NCBI GenBank assembly: GCA_934101115.1 | Contig: CAKOPW010000004.1 | Span: 1 to 64,000, forward strand | Length of the DNA stretch: 64,000 bases | Source: an uncultured Bacilli bacterium | GTDB taxonomy: Bacteria > Bacillota_I > Bacilli_A > RF39 > UBA660 | Direction: 5' to 3' | Shown: positions 16,413 to 24,177 of the stretch, piece by piece | Numbering within the stretch: the stretch's first letter is position 1 | How the letters are laid out: every line of letters starts with the position of its first letter | Notes under the pieces: model-generated | What the model was told of the DNA's origin: nothing | The model's database searches: none | Seen by the model: only the letters and a program-made list of their open reading frames with translations | Translations under genes and position numbers: made by a program

Positions 16413-16489
16413 CGAGAAGTAGCACAGCTTGGTAGTGCACTAGTTTTGGGAACTAGGGGTCGCAGGTTCGAATCCTGTCTTCTCGACCA
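16413..16489 (+). tRNA. tRNA-Pro (anticodon TGG)
   Basis: Acceptor CGAGAAG/CTTCTCG, loop TTTGGGA with anticodon TGG, encoded CCA. Last of the twelve tRNAs. Confidence 0.95.
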
Positions 16490-16528
16490 TTTAAAATTTA
16501 ATTCGAACTTTTCGGATTTTAATATAAG

Positions 16529-16567
16529 AAAGTGCTAGTTTTATTTGAAAGACTAGCACTTTTTTAT
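16529..16567 (+). terminator. Terminator of the third tRNA group
   Basis: An 11-bp perfect stem (16529-16539 with 16552-16562), 12-nt loop, then a T run. It also separates the convergent nuclease gene. Confidence 0.85.
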
Positions 16568-16578
16568 AATTTGCATTA

Positions 16579-17310
16579 TTAATTTATATTTAAAACTTTA
16601 TTATAAAGAAGGGTAATGTCTTTTTCTCTAATACAAAAATTAATTCCATGATTGTATGGTTTTCCAAAATTTTTGCCACTTTTGTAGACACCTATATTAA
16701 AAGTGATGCTAATTATTCCATCTTTGATAAGTTTATAAAATGTACTTACTGATTTTATTTCATAAAAAGATAAATTAGTGTATTTAAAAAATATTTCATT
16801 ATCCTTTATTCCTCGCTCTGCTTCTATAAAAACTAGGTTTTTACACTTTTCATTTATTCGTTGTTCAATTTGTTCAAAAAGCCATATGACTTCAGTAACA
16901 AATTCATTAGTAAATTTATTATAAACTTTTATACTAATTACTCCAAAACTTTCGTCTACAATTAATTTTAAGTACCACTTTTCGTTTACAATAATACTCT
17001 CTTTATGCCAAACCGATAAAAACAAAACCTTAGAATCATGTAATGTTTCATCTGTTTTACCTAAAGTTATCCTAAAGCAGTCCATTTCACTATAATTAAG
17101 TGGCGAACAACTAAAAAGAGTAATATTAGAATGTATTTTACTGCATTTAGTTTTTATTTCAAATCCATTTATATCTGCTAAAGGGCTAGAGTTTTCTTTA
17201 ATTCCAACCATTTTTTCAAATGTTCGACCGACCGAATTAAACCCGTGTCCTTCATTTTTTATCCAACCAACTTTTTTACAATTATAAAAAGCTTTTATTA
17301 TATCATACAT
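16579..17310 (-). CDS. MvaI/BcnI-type restriction endonuclease family protein
   Basis: 243 residues. The N-terminal region carries the family pattern GFNSVGRTFEKMVGIKENS, then LADINGFEIKTK and ITLFSCSPL. Within it E32, D46, E51 and K53 form the expected Mg2+-binding D-(x4)-ExK site. MvaI and BcnI are monomeric type II enzymes related to the mismatch nickase MutH; the target of this one is unknown. AGGAGG is 7 bases upstream of the ATG at 17310. No methyltransferase gene lies nearby, which is odd for a restriction enzyme. It sits convergent to a tRNA cluster and divergent from topB, a typical place for acquired genes. Confidence 0.82.
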   Translation of the reverse strand: MYDIIKAFYNCKKVGWIKNEGHGFNSVGRTFEKMVGIKENSSPLADINGFEIKTKCSKIHSNITLFSCSPLNYSEMDCFRITLGKTDETLHDSKVLFLSVWHKESIIVNEKWYLKLIVDESFGVISIKVYNKFTNEFVTEVIWLFEQIEQRINEKCKNLVFIEAERGIKDNEIFFKYTNLSFYEIKSVSTFYKLIKDGIISITFNIGVYKSGKNFGKPYNHGINFCIREKDITLLYNKVLNIN

Positions 17311-17428
17311 AGTAATACCTCCTATAAATATCTTTAACTATAAAGATCACAATTTCTACTTTAAATAAGGAATAAAGCACAAATTTAAATAAATATGATA
17401 TAATTACTATTAGTTTGGATGTGAAAAA

Positions 17429-19558
17429 ATGATACTTATTATTGCGGAAAAACCAGTTGTTTGTCGAGCAATTGCCTCAGCAATAGGAAATATGAAACTA
17501 ACGAATGGATATTATCAAAATGGTCAATATATCATTGTAAACGCTTATGGCCATCTCTTTACATTATCAGACATTGAAGATTATGAAGAAAATCCTGATT
17601 ATAAATGGAAATTAGATAACATTCCTTGTTTCCCTGAAAAATTTAAATATAAGCTTGTTCAAAATAATGGAAATTATTCAACAAACGGCGTTGAAAAACA
17701 ATTTAACCTTATCAAAGAATTATGCAATCGTGAAGATGTAGATACTATTGTTAATGCTGGAGACTCCGACAGAGAAGGAGAAATTATTGTAAGATTGATT
17801 GTTCAAAATGCTTTAGAAAAGAATAAAAAGTTTTTAAGAATATGGTTACCAGATCAAACAGATATAACTATTAACGAAGGATTGAAAAATTTAAAAGATG
17901 AAAAAGAATATGATAATTTAGCAAATGAAGGATTTGCTAGAACTTACATAGACTGGCTTTACGGAGTTAATTTAACAAGATATGCGACTTTAAAAACTGG
18001 AACATTACTGCGAGTTGGAAGGGTAATTGTTCCAATTGTTAAAGCTATCTACGATAGAGACATGGAAATTAGAAATTTTAAACCTGACATATACTATGGA
18101 ATGATTAGCAAAGAAATAACCAACGGAGAAGAAATTGAATTAAATAGTAAAGAGAAATTTGAAAAAAACAAAAAGATGACCTGTCTTCAAATGTGTGAAA
18201 AATATAATCAATGCAGTGCCGTCGTAACAAGCAAAAAAGTAAAAGAAGATACTTTAAATCCTGGAAAATTATATTCTTTGAGTAAACTACAAAATCAACT
18301 TGGTAAAAGGTACAAAATGTCCATGGAAAAATCGTTATCTATTGTTCAAAAACTTTATGAAAGTGGCTATTTAACATACCCACGTACAAACTCAGAATAT
18401 TTGGCTACAAATGAAAAAGAAAAGGTAAAAACAATATTGTCAACAATATCCAAAATAGGATATCCTGTAGAATTTAAAGACAAAAAAACAATATTTGATG
18501 ACTCAAAGATTGAATCTCATTCAGCTTTAACTCCAACATACAAAATTCCTAAACGAGAAAATTTGACTGATGAGGAATTTTTAGCTTATCAAGTTGTTTT
18601 TCAAAGATTTATTGCTGTGTTTTGTAAAGAGCCTTGTAAAATTCAAAAAACGGAGATTACTATAAAAGTTGGTGATTACGAAGAATTTGTACTAAAAGGA
18701 AATATTATACAACAACCAGGATGGACTAAATATGATAAATATAGTACGAAAGACAAGATATTGCCCAATATTAATATAGGGGATGAAATAAATATAAAAT
18801 TTGTTCCAAAAGAAAAAGAAACTACGCCACCAAAGCACTATACAACGGCAACATTAAACAATTATCTTGTAAACCCTTTTAGAAAAGAGAAAAAAGAATT
18901 AGATGATTTGCAAGAAGGAGAAGTTTTTACTATCAATGGTGAAGAAATCGATGATACTGAAGATTACAAAGCAATCTTTCAAGGTTTAGAACTTGGTACA
19001 GAAGCAACAAGAACTGGTATAATCAGTAATGCTATAAAAAGCAAATACATATCATTAAAAAATGACGTATATACTATTTTACCAGATGGAGAATTTTTAA
19101 TTAATTCATTGGCTCAAATGGGTATTCAAATGGATAAGTATAAAACAAGCGAGTTAGGTCAAGCATTAAAAAAAGTGTTTCATAAAGAAATGACCATAGA
19201 TGAGTCAGTAAACATTGCCAAGGAAGAAATAAAACTTGTTTTTAAAACAGATGACCAAAATTTAGAACGGGACACAGATATTGGGTTCTATGGTGATATC
19301 ATTGGAAAATGCCCAAAATGTGGAAATGAAGTAATCAGATCAAAGTACAACTATTGTTGTAAAAACTACAAAGAATGTGATTTTAAGATAAATTTAAATA
19401 TTTGTTCTAGGACAATATCAAAGAAAAATGCTCAATTGATTTTAAAAAATGGTTATTCTTCTAAAATTCAAGGATTTATTTCTAAAAGTGGAAAAAAGTT
19501 TGATTCAAAACTTAAATTAGATGATAATAAATCAATTATTTTTGATTTTAGTGATTAA
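17429..19558 (+). CDS. topB: Type IA DNA topoisomerase, TopB (topoisomerase III) type
   Basis: 709 residues. An N-terminal Toprim domain starts MILIIAEKPVVCRAIA and contains the acidic GDSDREGE motif. The cleavage domain has GYLTYPRTNSEYL with the catalytic Tyr at about 317. A C-terminal zinc-ribbon-like region (CPKCGNE then CCKNYKECDF, about 630-655) is followed by a toprim-tail domain. It relaxes negative supercoils and decatenates DNA. The topology and length match TopB, including forms found on conjugative elements, but nothing else conjugative is visible. TGA-TATAAT at 17396-17404 is a likely extended -10; the ribosome-binding site is weak (GGATGTG). Confidence 0.92.
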   Translation: MILIIAEKPVVCRAIASAIGNMKLTNGYYQNGQYIIVNAYGHLFTLSDIEDYEENPDYKWKLDNIPCFPEKFKYKLVQNNGNYSTNGVEKQFNLIKELCNREDVDTIVNAGDSDREGEIIVRLIVQNALEKNKKFLRIWLPDQTDITINEGLKNLKDEKEYDNLANEGFARTYIDWLYGVNLTRYATLKTGTLLRVGRVIVPIVKAIYDRDMEIRNFKPDIYYGMISKEITNGEEIELNSKEKFEKNKKMTCLQMCEKYNQCSAVVTSKKVKEDTLNPGKLYSLSKLQNQLGKRYKMSMEKSLSIVQKLYESGYLTYPRTNSEYLATNEKEKVKTILSTISKIGYPVEFKDKKTIFDDSKIESHSALTPTYKIPKRENLTDEEFLAYQVVFQRFIAVFCKEPCKIQKTEITIKVGDYEEFVLKGNIIQQPGWTKYDKYSTKDKILPNINIGDEINIKFVPKEKETTPPKHYTTATLNNYLVNPFRKEKKELDDLQEGEVFTINGEEIDDTEDYKAIFQGLELGTEATRTGIISNAIKSKYISLKNDVYTILPDGEFLINSLAQMGIQMDKYKTSELGQALKKVFHKEMTIDESVNIAKEEIKLVFKTDDQNLERDTDIGFYGDIIGKCPKCGNEVIRSKYNYCCKNYKECDFKINLNICSRTISKKNAQLILKNGYSSKIQGFISKSGKKFDSKLKLDDNKSIIFDFSD

Positions 19559-19654
19559 GCTATTGACAACAAACTTGAAAAAATTTATAATTAAATTACT
19601 TAGTAGAGAGTAGTCAATGATTTTAGTTATTACATACTTTTAATGATTTAAAAC

Positions 19655-19922
19655 TATGTATTGTGTATGGGATATACACTTGTTATTTTGACTATAATAG
19701 TGGTAAGTGTGATACGTTAATATGGTTTTCTATCTTGTTAATGATTACATGTAGTACTATAAAAGCGAATGTCCTTAAGGATTATAACCGCGACTAAGTA
19801 TATACGTATATTGAGAAAGAAAACTCACATAGGTTATGAAATGATTTTGATTACTGATAATTTTTGAAATCATTTATTCAGAAACTCGAAAAAGTTCTAG
19901 TTTATCAGGCTAGGATTTTTTT
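19655..19922 (+). ncRNA. Candidate structured non-coding RNA before pflB
   Basis: The 426 bases 19559-19984 have no convincing protein gene. Within them I see several pairings: GTGTAT/ATACAC (19663-19668 with 19674-19679), ACACTT/AAGTGT (19676-19681 with 19705-19710), which overlaps the first and so excludes it, TTATAACC/GGTTATGA (19782-19789 with 19832-19839, one G-T), AAATGATTT/AAATCATTT (19839-19847 with 19867-19875), and a strong terminator at the end. G+C rises locally (CCTTAAGGA, ACCGCGAC). A TATAAT at 19693-19698 could be the -10 of a transcript starting near 19705, so the 5' end is uncertain. No match to 6S, tmRNA, RNase P, SRP or ZTP consensus was recognised. Boundaries are approximate. 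Confidence 0.5.
19889..19922 (+). terminator. Terminator of the candidate ncRNA
   Basis: AAAAAGTTCTAG (19889-19900) pairs with CTAGGATTTTTTT (19910-19922) with two G-T pairs. No protein gene lies just upstream, so it most likely ends a non-coding transcript. Confidence 0.8.
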
Positions 19923-19931
19923 GTGGAATAA

Positions 19932-19961
19932 TTTACAAAATTTAGGTATAAATGTTATAAT
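19932..19961 (+). promoter_or_regulatory. Promoter of pflB-pflA
   Basis: TTTACA at 19932-19937 and an extended -10, TGT-TATAAT (19953-19961), 18-base spacing. The ribosome-binding site AGGAG follows at 19971-19975. Confidence 0.7.
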
Positions 19962-19984
19962 CATTATAATAGGAGTGAGTAATT

Positions 19985-22210
19985 ATGAATGAATGGTATA
20001 ACTTTAAAGGGGATATATGGAAAAACGAAATTAATGTTGAAAATTTTATAGAGACAAATTATCAAGAATATATTGATGATTCTTCGTTTTTAAAACCAAT
20101 TTCTTTAAAGACTTCAAATGTTTGGAAAAAATGTCAAGAATCATTAAAAGAAGAAAATATAAAACATGTATTAGATATAGATTGTAATGAATTTTCTGGA
20201 ATTACATCGTTTAAACCAGGATATATCGATAAAAATAATGAAGTTATATATGGTTTACAAACCGATGCCGTTTTAAAGAGAATTGTAAATCCTTATGGTG
20301 GAGTAAAATTAGCTGAAAAAGAATTAGATATTTATGGTTACGACATGCACACAAAAATAGAAGAATTTAAAAAGTATAGAAAAACGCATAATGATGGCGT
20401 ATTTGATGCTTACGACGAAACCATAAAAAAAGCACGTCATGCAGGACTATTAACTGGTCTTCCTGATGCATATGGTAGAGGAAGAATTATTGGTGATTAT
20501 AGACGAGTAGCACTTTATGGAATTGATATTTTGATAAATCGTAAGCAAAATGATTTTGATAAAGTTTTAATTGGCCCTATGAGTGAAAATTTAATTAGAT
20601 TAAGGGAAGAAGTAAGTGAGCAAATTAAAGCACTTAAATCAATTAAAGAAATGGCAAGTTCCTATGGATTCGACATATCAAAACCAGCTAAAAATGCAAA
20701 GGAAGCAATACAATGGTTATATTTTGGATACCTAGCAGCTATAAAGGAGAATAATGGGGCAGCAATGAGTCTAGGACGAGTTGATGCTTTTATAGATATT
20801 TACATAGAAAGGGATTTACAAGAAGGCTTAATAACTGAAGATGACGCACAGGAGTTAATCGATCAACTTATAATAAAGTTAAGATTAGTAAGGCATCTTC
20901 GTACTCCAGAATATGACGAACTTTTTTCTGGAGATCCAACATGGGTAACATGTGCAATGGCTGGAATGCTTAATGAAACTAAATCTCTTGTCACAAAAAC
21001 AACTTATAGAATAATACATACTTTAGAAAATTTGGACTCTTCACCTGAACCAAATATAACAATTTTATGGTCTAAAAATCTTCCACAAAACTTCAAAGAT
21101 TATTGTGCAAAGATTAGTATTAAAACCAGCTCAATACAATATGAGAATGACGATCTAATGAAGCCAATTTATGGACACGATTACGGCATAGCTTGTTGTG
21201 TGTCTGCAATGCGTATTGGTAAAGATATGCAATTCTTTGGAGCAAGATGTAATTTAGCAAAAGCATTACTTTATGCAATAAATGGTGGTGTAGATGAAAA
21301 AAATGAAAACATTGTTTTAGAAGGGCTAGATCCAATAAAAGCAAATATTCTTGACTATGAAGAAGTTTTAGAAAAGTATAAAATAGTTTTAAATAGAATT
21401 GCCTATATATATTCAAATGCTATGAATATCATTCATTACATGCACGATAAATACGCATATGAATCAAGTCAAATGGCTCTTCACGATACTTTTGTTCACA
21501 GATATATGGCATATGGAGCGGCCGGTTTGTCAGTCGCAGTTGATTCTTTATCAGCAATTAAATATGCGAAGGTAAAAGTGATAAGAAATGCCTCATCAAT
21601 AGCTACCGATTTTGAAATTGAAGGTGAATATCCTGCATACGGAAATGATGATGACAGGGTAGATAGCATAGCTACTTGGTTGACAGATTATTTTTTCTCT
21701 TGCCTAAAAAAATATAAAACTTACAGAGATTCTGAACCAACAATGTCAATTTTAACTATTACATCAAATGTTGTATATGGAGAAAAAACTGGAGCGACTC
21801 CAGATGGAAGAAAAGCAGGAGTACCTTTTGCACCAGGTGCTAATCCGATGCATGGTCGAGATAAAAATGGTGCAATAAGTTCACTCAACAGTGTTGCCAA
21901 ATTAAATTATGGAAAAAGTTGTAAAGACGGTATTTCTAACACTTTCTCTATTGTACCTGCGTCACTTGGAAAAACAGAAAAAGATCAAATTTCAAATTTG
22001 GTTACTTTACTAGACGGGTATATGTTAAATAAGGGTCACCATATAAATATTAATGTTTTGAACAGAGAAACTCTAATAGACGCAATGAATAATCCTGAAG
22101 CATATCCACTTTTAACAATAAGAGTAAGCGGATATGCAGTAAGATTTAATAAACTTACAAGAAAACAACAAGAAGAAGTTATATCCAGAACTTTCCATGA
22201 GAGGTTATAA
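19985..22210 (+). CDS. pflB: Formate C-acetyltransferase (pyruvate formate-lyase)
   Basis: 741 residues, full length. It converts pyruvate and CoA to acetyl-CoA and formate under anaerobic conditions by a glycyl radical. The catalytic cysteine pair is in GIACCVSAMRIGKDMQFFGA, and the C-terminal RVSGYAVRF carries the radical Gly. The start ATG has AGGAG 9 bases upstream. The stop codon overlaps the start of pflA (TAATG). It indicates a fermentative, anaerobic metabolism. It has its own extended -10 promoter just downstream of the candidate ncRNA. Confidence 0.97.
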   Translation: MNEWYNFKGDIWKNEINVENFIETNYQEYIDDSSFLKPISLKTSNVWKKCQESLKEENIKHVLDIDCNEFSGITSFKPGYIDKNNEVIYGLQTDAVLKRIVNPYGGVKLAEKELDIYGYDMHTKIEEFKKYRKTHNDGVFDAYDETIKKARHAGLLTGLPDAYGRGRIIGDYRRVALYGIDILINRKQNDFDKVLIGPMSENLIRLREEVSEQIKALKSIKEMASSYGFDISKPAKNAKEAIQWLYFGYLAAIKENNGAAMSLGRVDAFIDIYIERDLQEGLITEDDAQELIDQLIIKLRLVRHLRTPEYDELFSGDPTWVTCAMAGMLNETKSLVTKTTYRIIHTLENLDSSPEPNITILWSKNLPQNFKDYCAKISIKTSSIQYENDDLMKPIYGHDYGIACCVSAMRIGKDMQFFGARCNLAKALLYAINGGVDEKNENIVLEGLDPIKANILDYEEVLEKYKIVLNRIAYIYSNAMNIIHYMHDKYAYESSQMALHDTFVHRYMAYGAAGLSVAVDSLSAIKYAKVKVIRNASSIATDFEIEGEYPAYGNDDDRVDSIATWLTDYFFSCLKKYKTYRDSEPTMSILTITSNVVYGEKTGATPDGRKAGVPFAPGANPMHGRDKNGAISSLNSVAKLNYGKSCKDGISNTFSIVPASLGKTEKDQISNLVTLLDGYMLNKGHHININVLNRETLIDAMNNPEAYPLLTIRVSGYAVRFNKLTRKQQEEVISRTFHERL

Positions 22211-22920
22211 TGGAAGCTAGCATAAATTCAATAGAATCTTTTAGTACTATGGATGGTCCAGGAATTCGAACAGTTATATTTTTTAATGGTTGTACTTTAA
22301 GATGTAAATATTGTCATAATCCAGAAATGTGGTCATATCTACCGAAGAATGCATCGGTTGAAGAGATTTATAAAAAAATACTTAGAAATATAAATTATTT
22401 TGGAAAAACAGGTGGAGTTACATACTCTGGTGGTGAACCATTACTTCAATCAGGATTTTTAACTGAACTTTCAAAAAAATTAAAAAAATCAAATATAAAT
22501 ATTGCACTAGACACTGCTGGTATTTCTAAAACAAATTATGAAGAACTTTTACAGTATGTCGATATTATCATATTTGATATAAAAGATATAACTGAAACAA
22601 GGTATAAAAATTTAACATCTGGGGATATCAATGAATCACTAGAATTTATAAAAAAAGCTAATGAGTTAAATAAAAAATTTATTATTAGACAAGTATTAGT
22701 CCCTGGAATGCATGACACACCAAAATTTATTGATGAATTAAACGAATATATAAAAAAACATTTTAAGAAAGAAAATATTTTAAATATTGAATTTATTCCA
22801 TATCATCACTTAGGAAAAGAAAAATACAAATCACTTGGTATAAATTACCCACTAAACTGTGAAGAAATGTCCTCACAAAAATGCGAAGAATTATATAAAT
22901 ATTTTCAAAGTATATATTAA
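22210..22920 (+). CDS. pflA: Pyruvate formate-lyase activating enzyme
   Basis: 236 residues. The radical-SAM motif CTLRCKYC (Cys 28, 32 and 35) binds the [4Fe-4S] cluster, followed by YSGGEPLLQ and IALDTAG typical of PflA. It installs the glycyl radical on PflB using SAM and reduced ferredoxin or flavodoxin; a ferredoxin gene is present at 9163-9447. It overlaps pflB by one base, so the two are translationally coupled. Confidence 0.96.
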   Translation: MEASINSIESFSTMDGPGIRTVIFFNGCTLRCKYCHNPEMWSYLPKNASVEEIYKKILRNINYFGKTGGVTYSGGEPLLQSGFLTELSKKLKKSNINIALDTAGISKTNYEELLQYVDIIIFDIKDITETRYKNLTSGDINESLEFIKKANELNKKFIIRQVLVPGMHDTPKFIDELNEYIKKHFKKENILNIEFIPYHHLGKEKYKSLGINYPLNCEEMSSQKCEELYKYFQSIY

Positions 22921-22922
22921 TA

Positions 22923-22951
22923 TTTACAAATAAGGAGTCGTAATATATACT
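22923..22951 (+). promoter_or_regulatory. Promoter of the 22984 gene
   Basis: TTTACA at 22923-22928 and TATACT at 22946-22951 are 17 bases apart, directly after pflA. Confidence 0.65.
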
Positions 22952-22983
22952 TAAGTTACAATAAAGAATAATGGAGTGATAAA

Positions 22984-24102
22984 GTGAAAAAAAATAAAGT
23001 GGAAACTTCAACAATATTATCAGTGTTCTTGATTTTTGCAATAGTTGTATCAATAATAACTTTGTATTTATTAACAACAACATCTAGCAGTAACAAATAC
23101 TTTGGAGATTATAACAAAGTAGTTACTGATAATTTAAAACACCAACTCGAATATCAAGATGAAGTAAACAAAAAAATAGAATCAATTATAGACAGTAATT
23201 ATAATTTTGAGAATCCGTACATTTTAAACAATCCATACGAAATAAGCCCTTTAACATCCTTAATAATTTTCAATACTGAAGAAGAGTGTGAAGTCGAAGT
23301 ATACATTAATGATGTCTTTGTATATACCGTTGAATCATCAAAAAGACATATTATACCAATATATGGACTATACTCAAACGCTAATAATTTTGTTTTATTA
23401 AAAACTCCATCAAAAGAAAAAACTATTAATATAAAAACCAATGTCTTTAATGATGAAATAAATTCGGATGTTGATTCTTCAATGCCAACATACGAAAAAG
23501 AGTTTTTTATCACTGATGAAAGTAATAATAAAACTAGTATTTTAAGAGCGTTTGATAACGATGCAAATTTAATGTTTTATTTGAATTTTGGATATATTAG
23601 TAATGTAATTAATAAAAACAATCATCTACTAGTAGAATATAACGATGTTAAATCACTAAGACCAATAAAATTAGAATTGGATTATTTAGGTCAAATAGTC
23701 AATGTTAGTTCGGATATAAGTGAATTTTCTAGTAGCAACTTCACTAACTTACGAATAAAATTTTACAATGAAAATATAGCAAATTTTCAAGTTCAAAATC
23801 TTCCAACTGATGAAAACTATACTGAACCAAAAAGATTAAAAACAGCAACAATTGAACAAGATTTAATTGATGCGCAAATGTACACACAAGATTATAAACT
23901 ATCATTAAATAATGGATACCTAACATACCATTTTGAAAATAATGTAGATGAAATATTACTTGTGAAAAAAGATTCAAATTATACTTATGTTTATGAAACA
24001 AATAAGGATGGAATTATAAAAGTAGATTTAAATACTGATGCATCGGTATATGTAAAAACAAATGATAATTATTATTGTTTGATAACTACTCTACAAAGTT
24101 AG
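22984..24102 (+). CDS. Membrane-anchored protein with an arylsulfotransferase N-terminal-like domain
   Basis: 372 residues with a GTG start preceded by GGAGTG (22973-22978). One membrane segment at about 10-32 suggests an exported type II protein. NPYILNNPYEISPLTSLIIF followed by EVEVYINDVFVYTVESSKRH and IIPIYGLY resembles the N-terminal Ig-like domain of bacterial arylsulfate sulfotransferases. The catalytic beta-propeller with its conserved His is not evident, and the protein is much shorter than the ~550-600 residues of that family. It may be a truncated or repurposed relative. Stop overlaps a terminator. Confidence 0.6.
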   Translation: MKKNKVETSTILSVFLIFAIVVSIITLYLLTTTSSSNKYFGDYNKVVTDNLKHQLEYQDEVNKKIESIIDSNYNFENPYILNNPYEISPLTSLIIFNTEEECEVEVYINDVFVYTVESSKRHIIPIYGLYSNANNFVLLKTPSKEKTINIKTNVFNDEINSDVDSSMPTYEKEFFITDESNNKTSILRAFDNDANLMFYLNFGYISNVINKNNHLLVEYNDVKSLRPIKLELDYLGQIVNVSSDISEFSSSNFTNLRIKFYNENIANFQVQNLPTDENYTEPKRLKTATIEQDLIDAQMYTQDYKLSLNNGYLTYHFENNVDEILLVKKDSNYTYVYETNKDGIIKVDLNTDASVYVKTNDNYYCLITTLQS

Positions 24103-24123
24103 TCGCTTTTATGCGACTTTTTT
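24101..24123 (+). terminator. Terminator after the 22984 gene
   Basis: AGTCGC/GCGACT (24101-24106 with 24113-24118), 6-nt loop, six T residues; the stem overlaps the stop codon. Confidence 0.8.
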
Positions 24124-24177
24124 ATTTAAAATGGATAATTTTATGGTAAAATATAGCATATGAAAGAAGGCGTTTCT

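Noticed and set aside
16413..19560. tRNA-Pro as the attachment site of a small integrated element (nuclease plus topB)
   Set aside because: I looked for a repeat of the tRNA-Pro 3' end (its T-arm and CTTCTCG) downstream to about 20000 and found none, and there is no integrase or other mobility gene.
19559..19984. ZTP (pfl) riboswitch upstream of pflB
   Set aside because: The conserved ZTP core motifs are not present, and a terminator plus separate promoter sit between the structured region and pflB.
24124..24177. T-box leader for argS
   Set aside because: The upstream space is only ~50 bases, with no T-box sequence, specifier stem or antiterminator.
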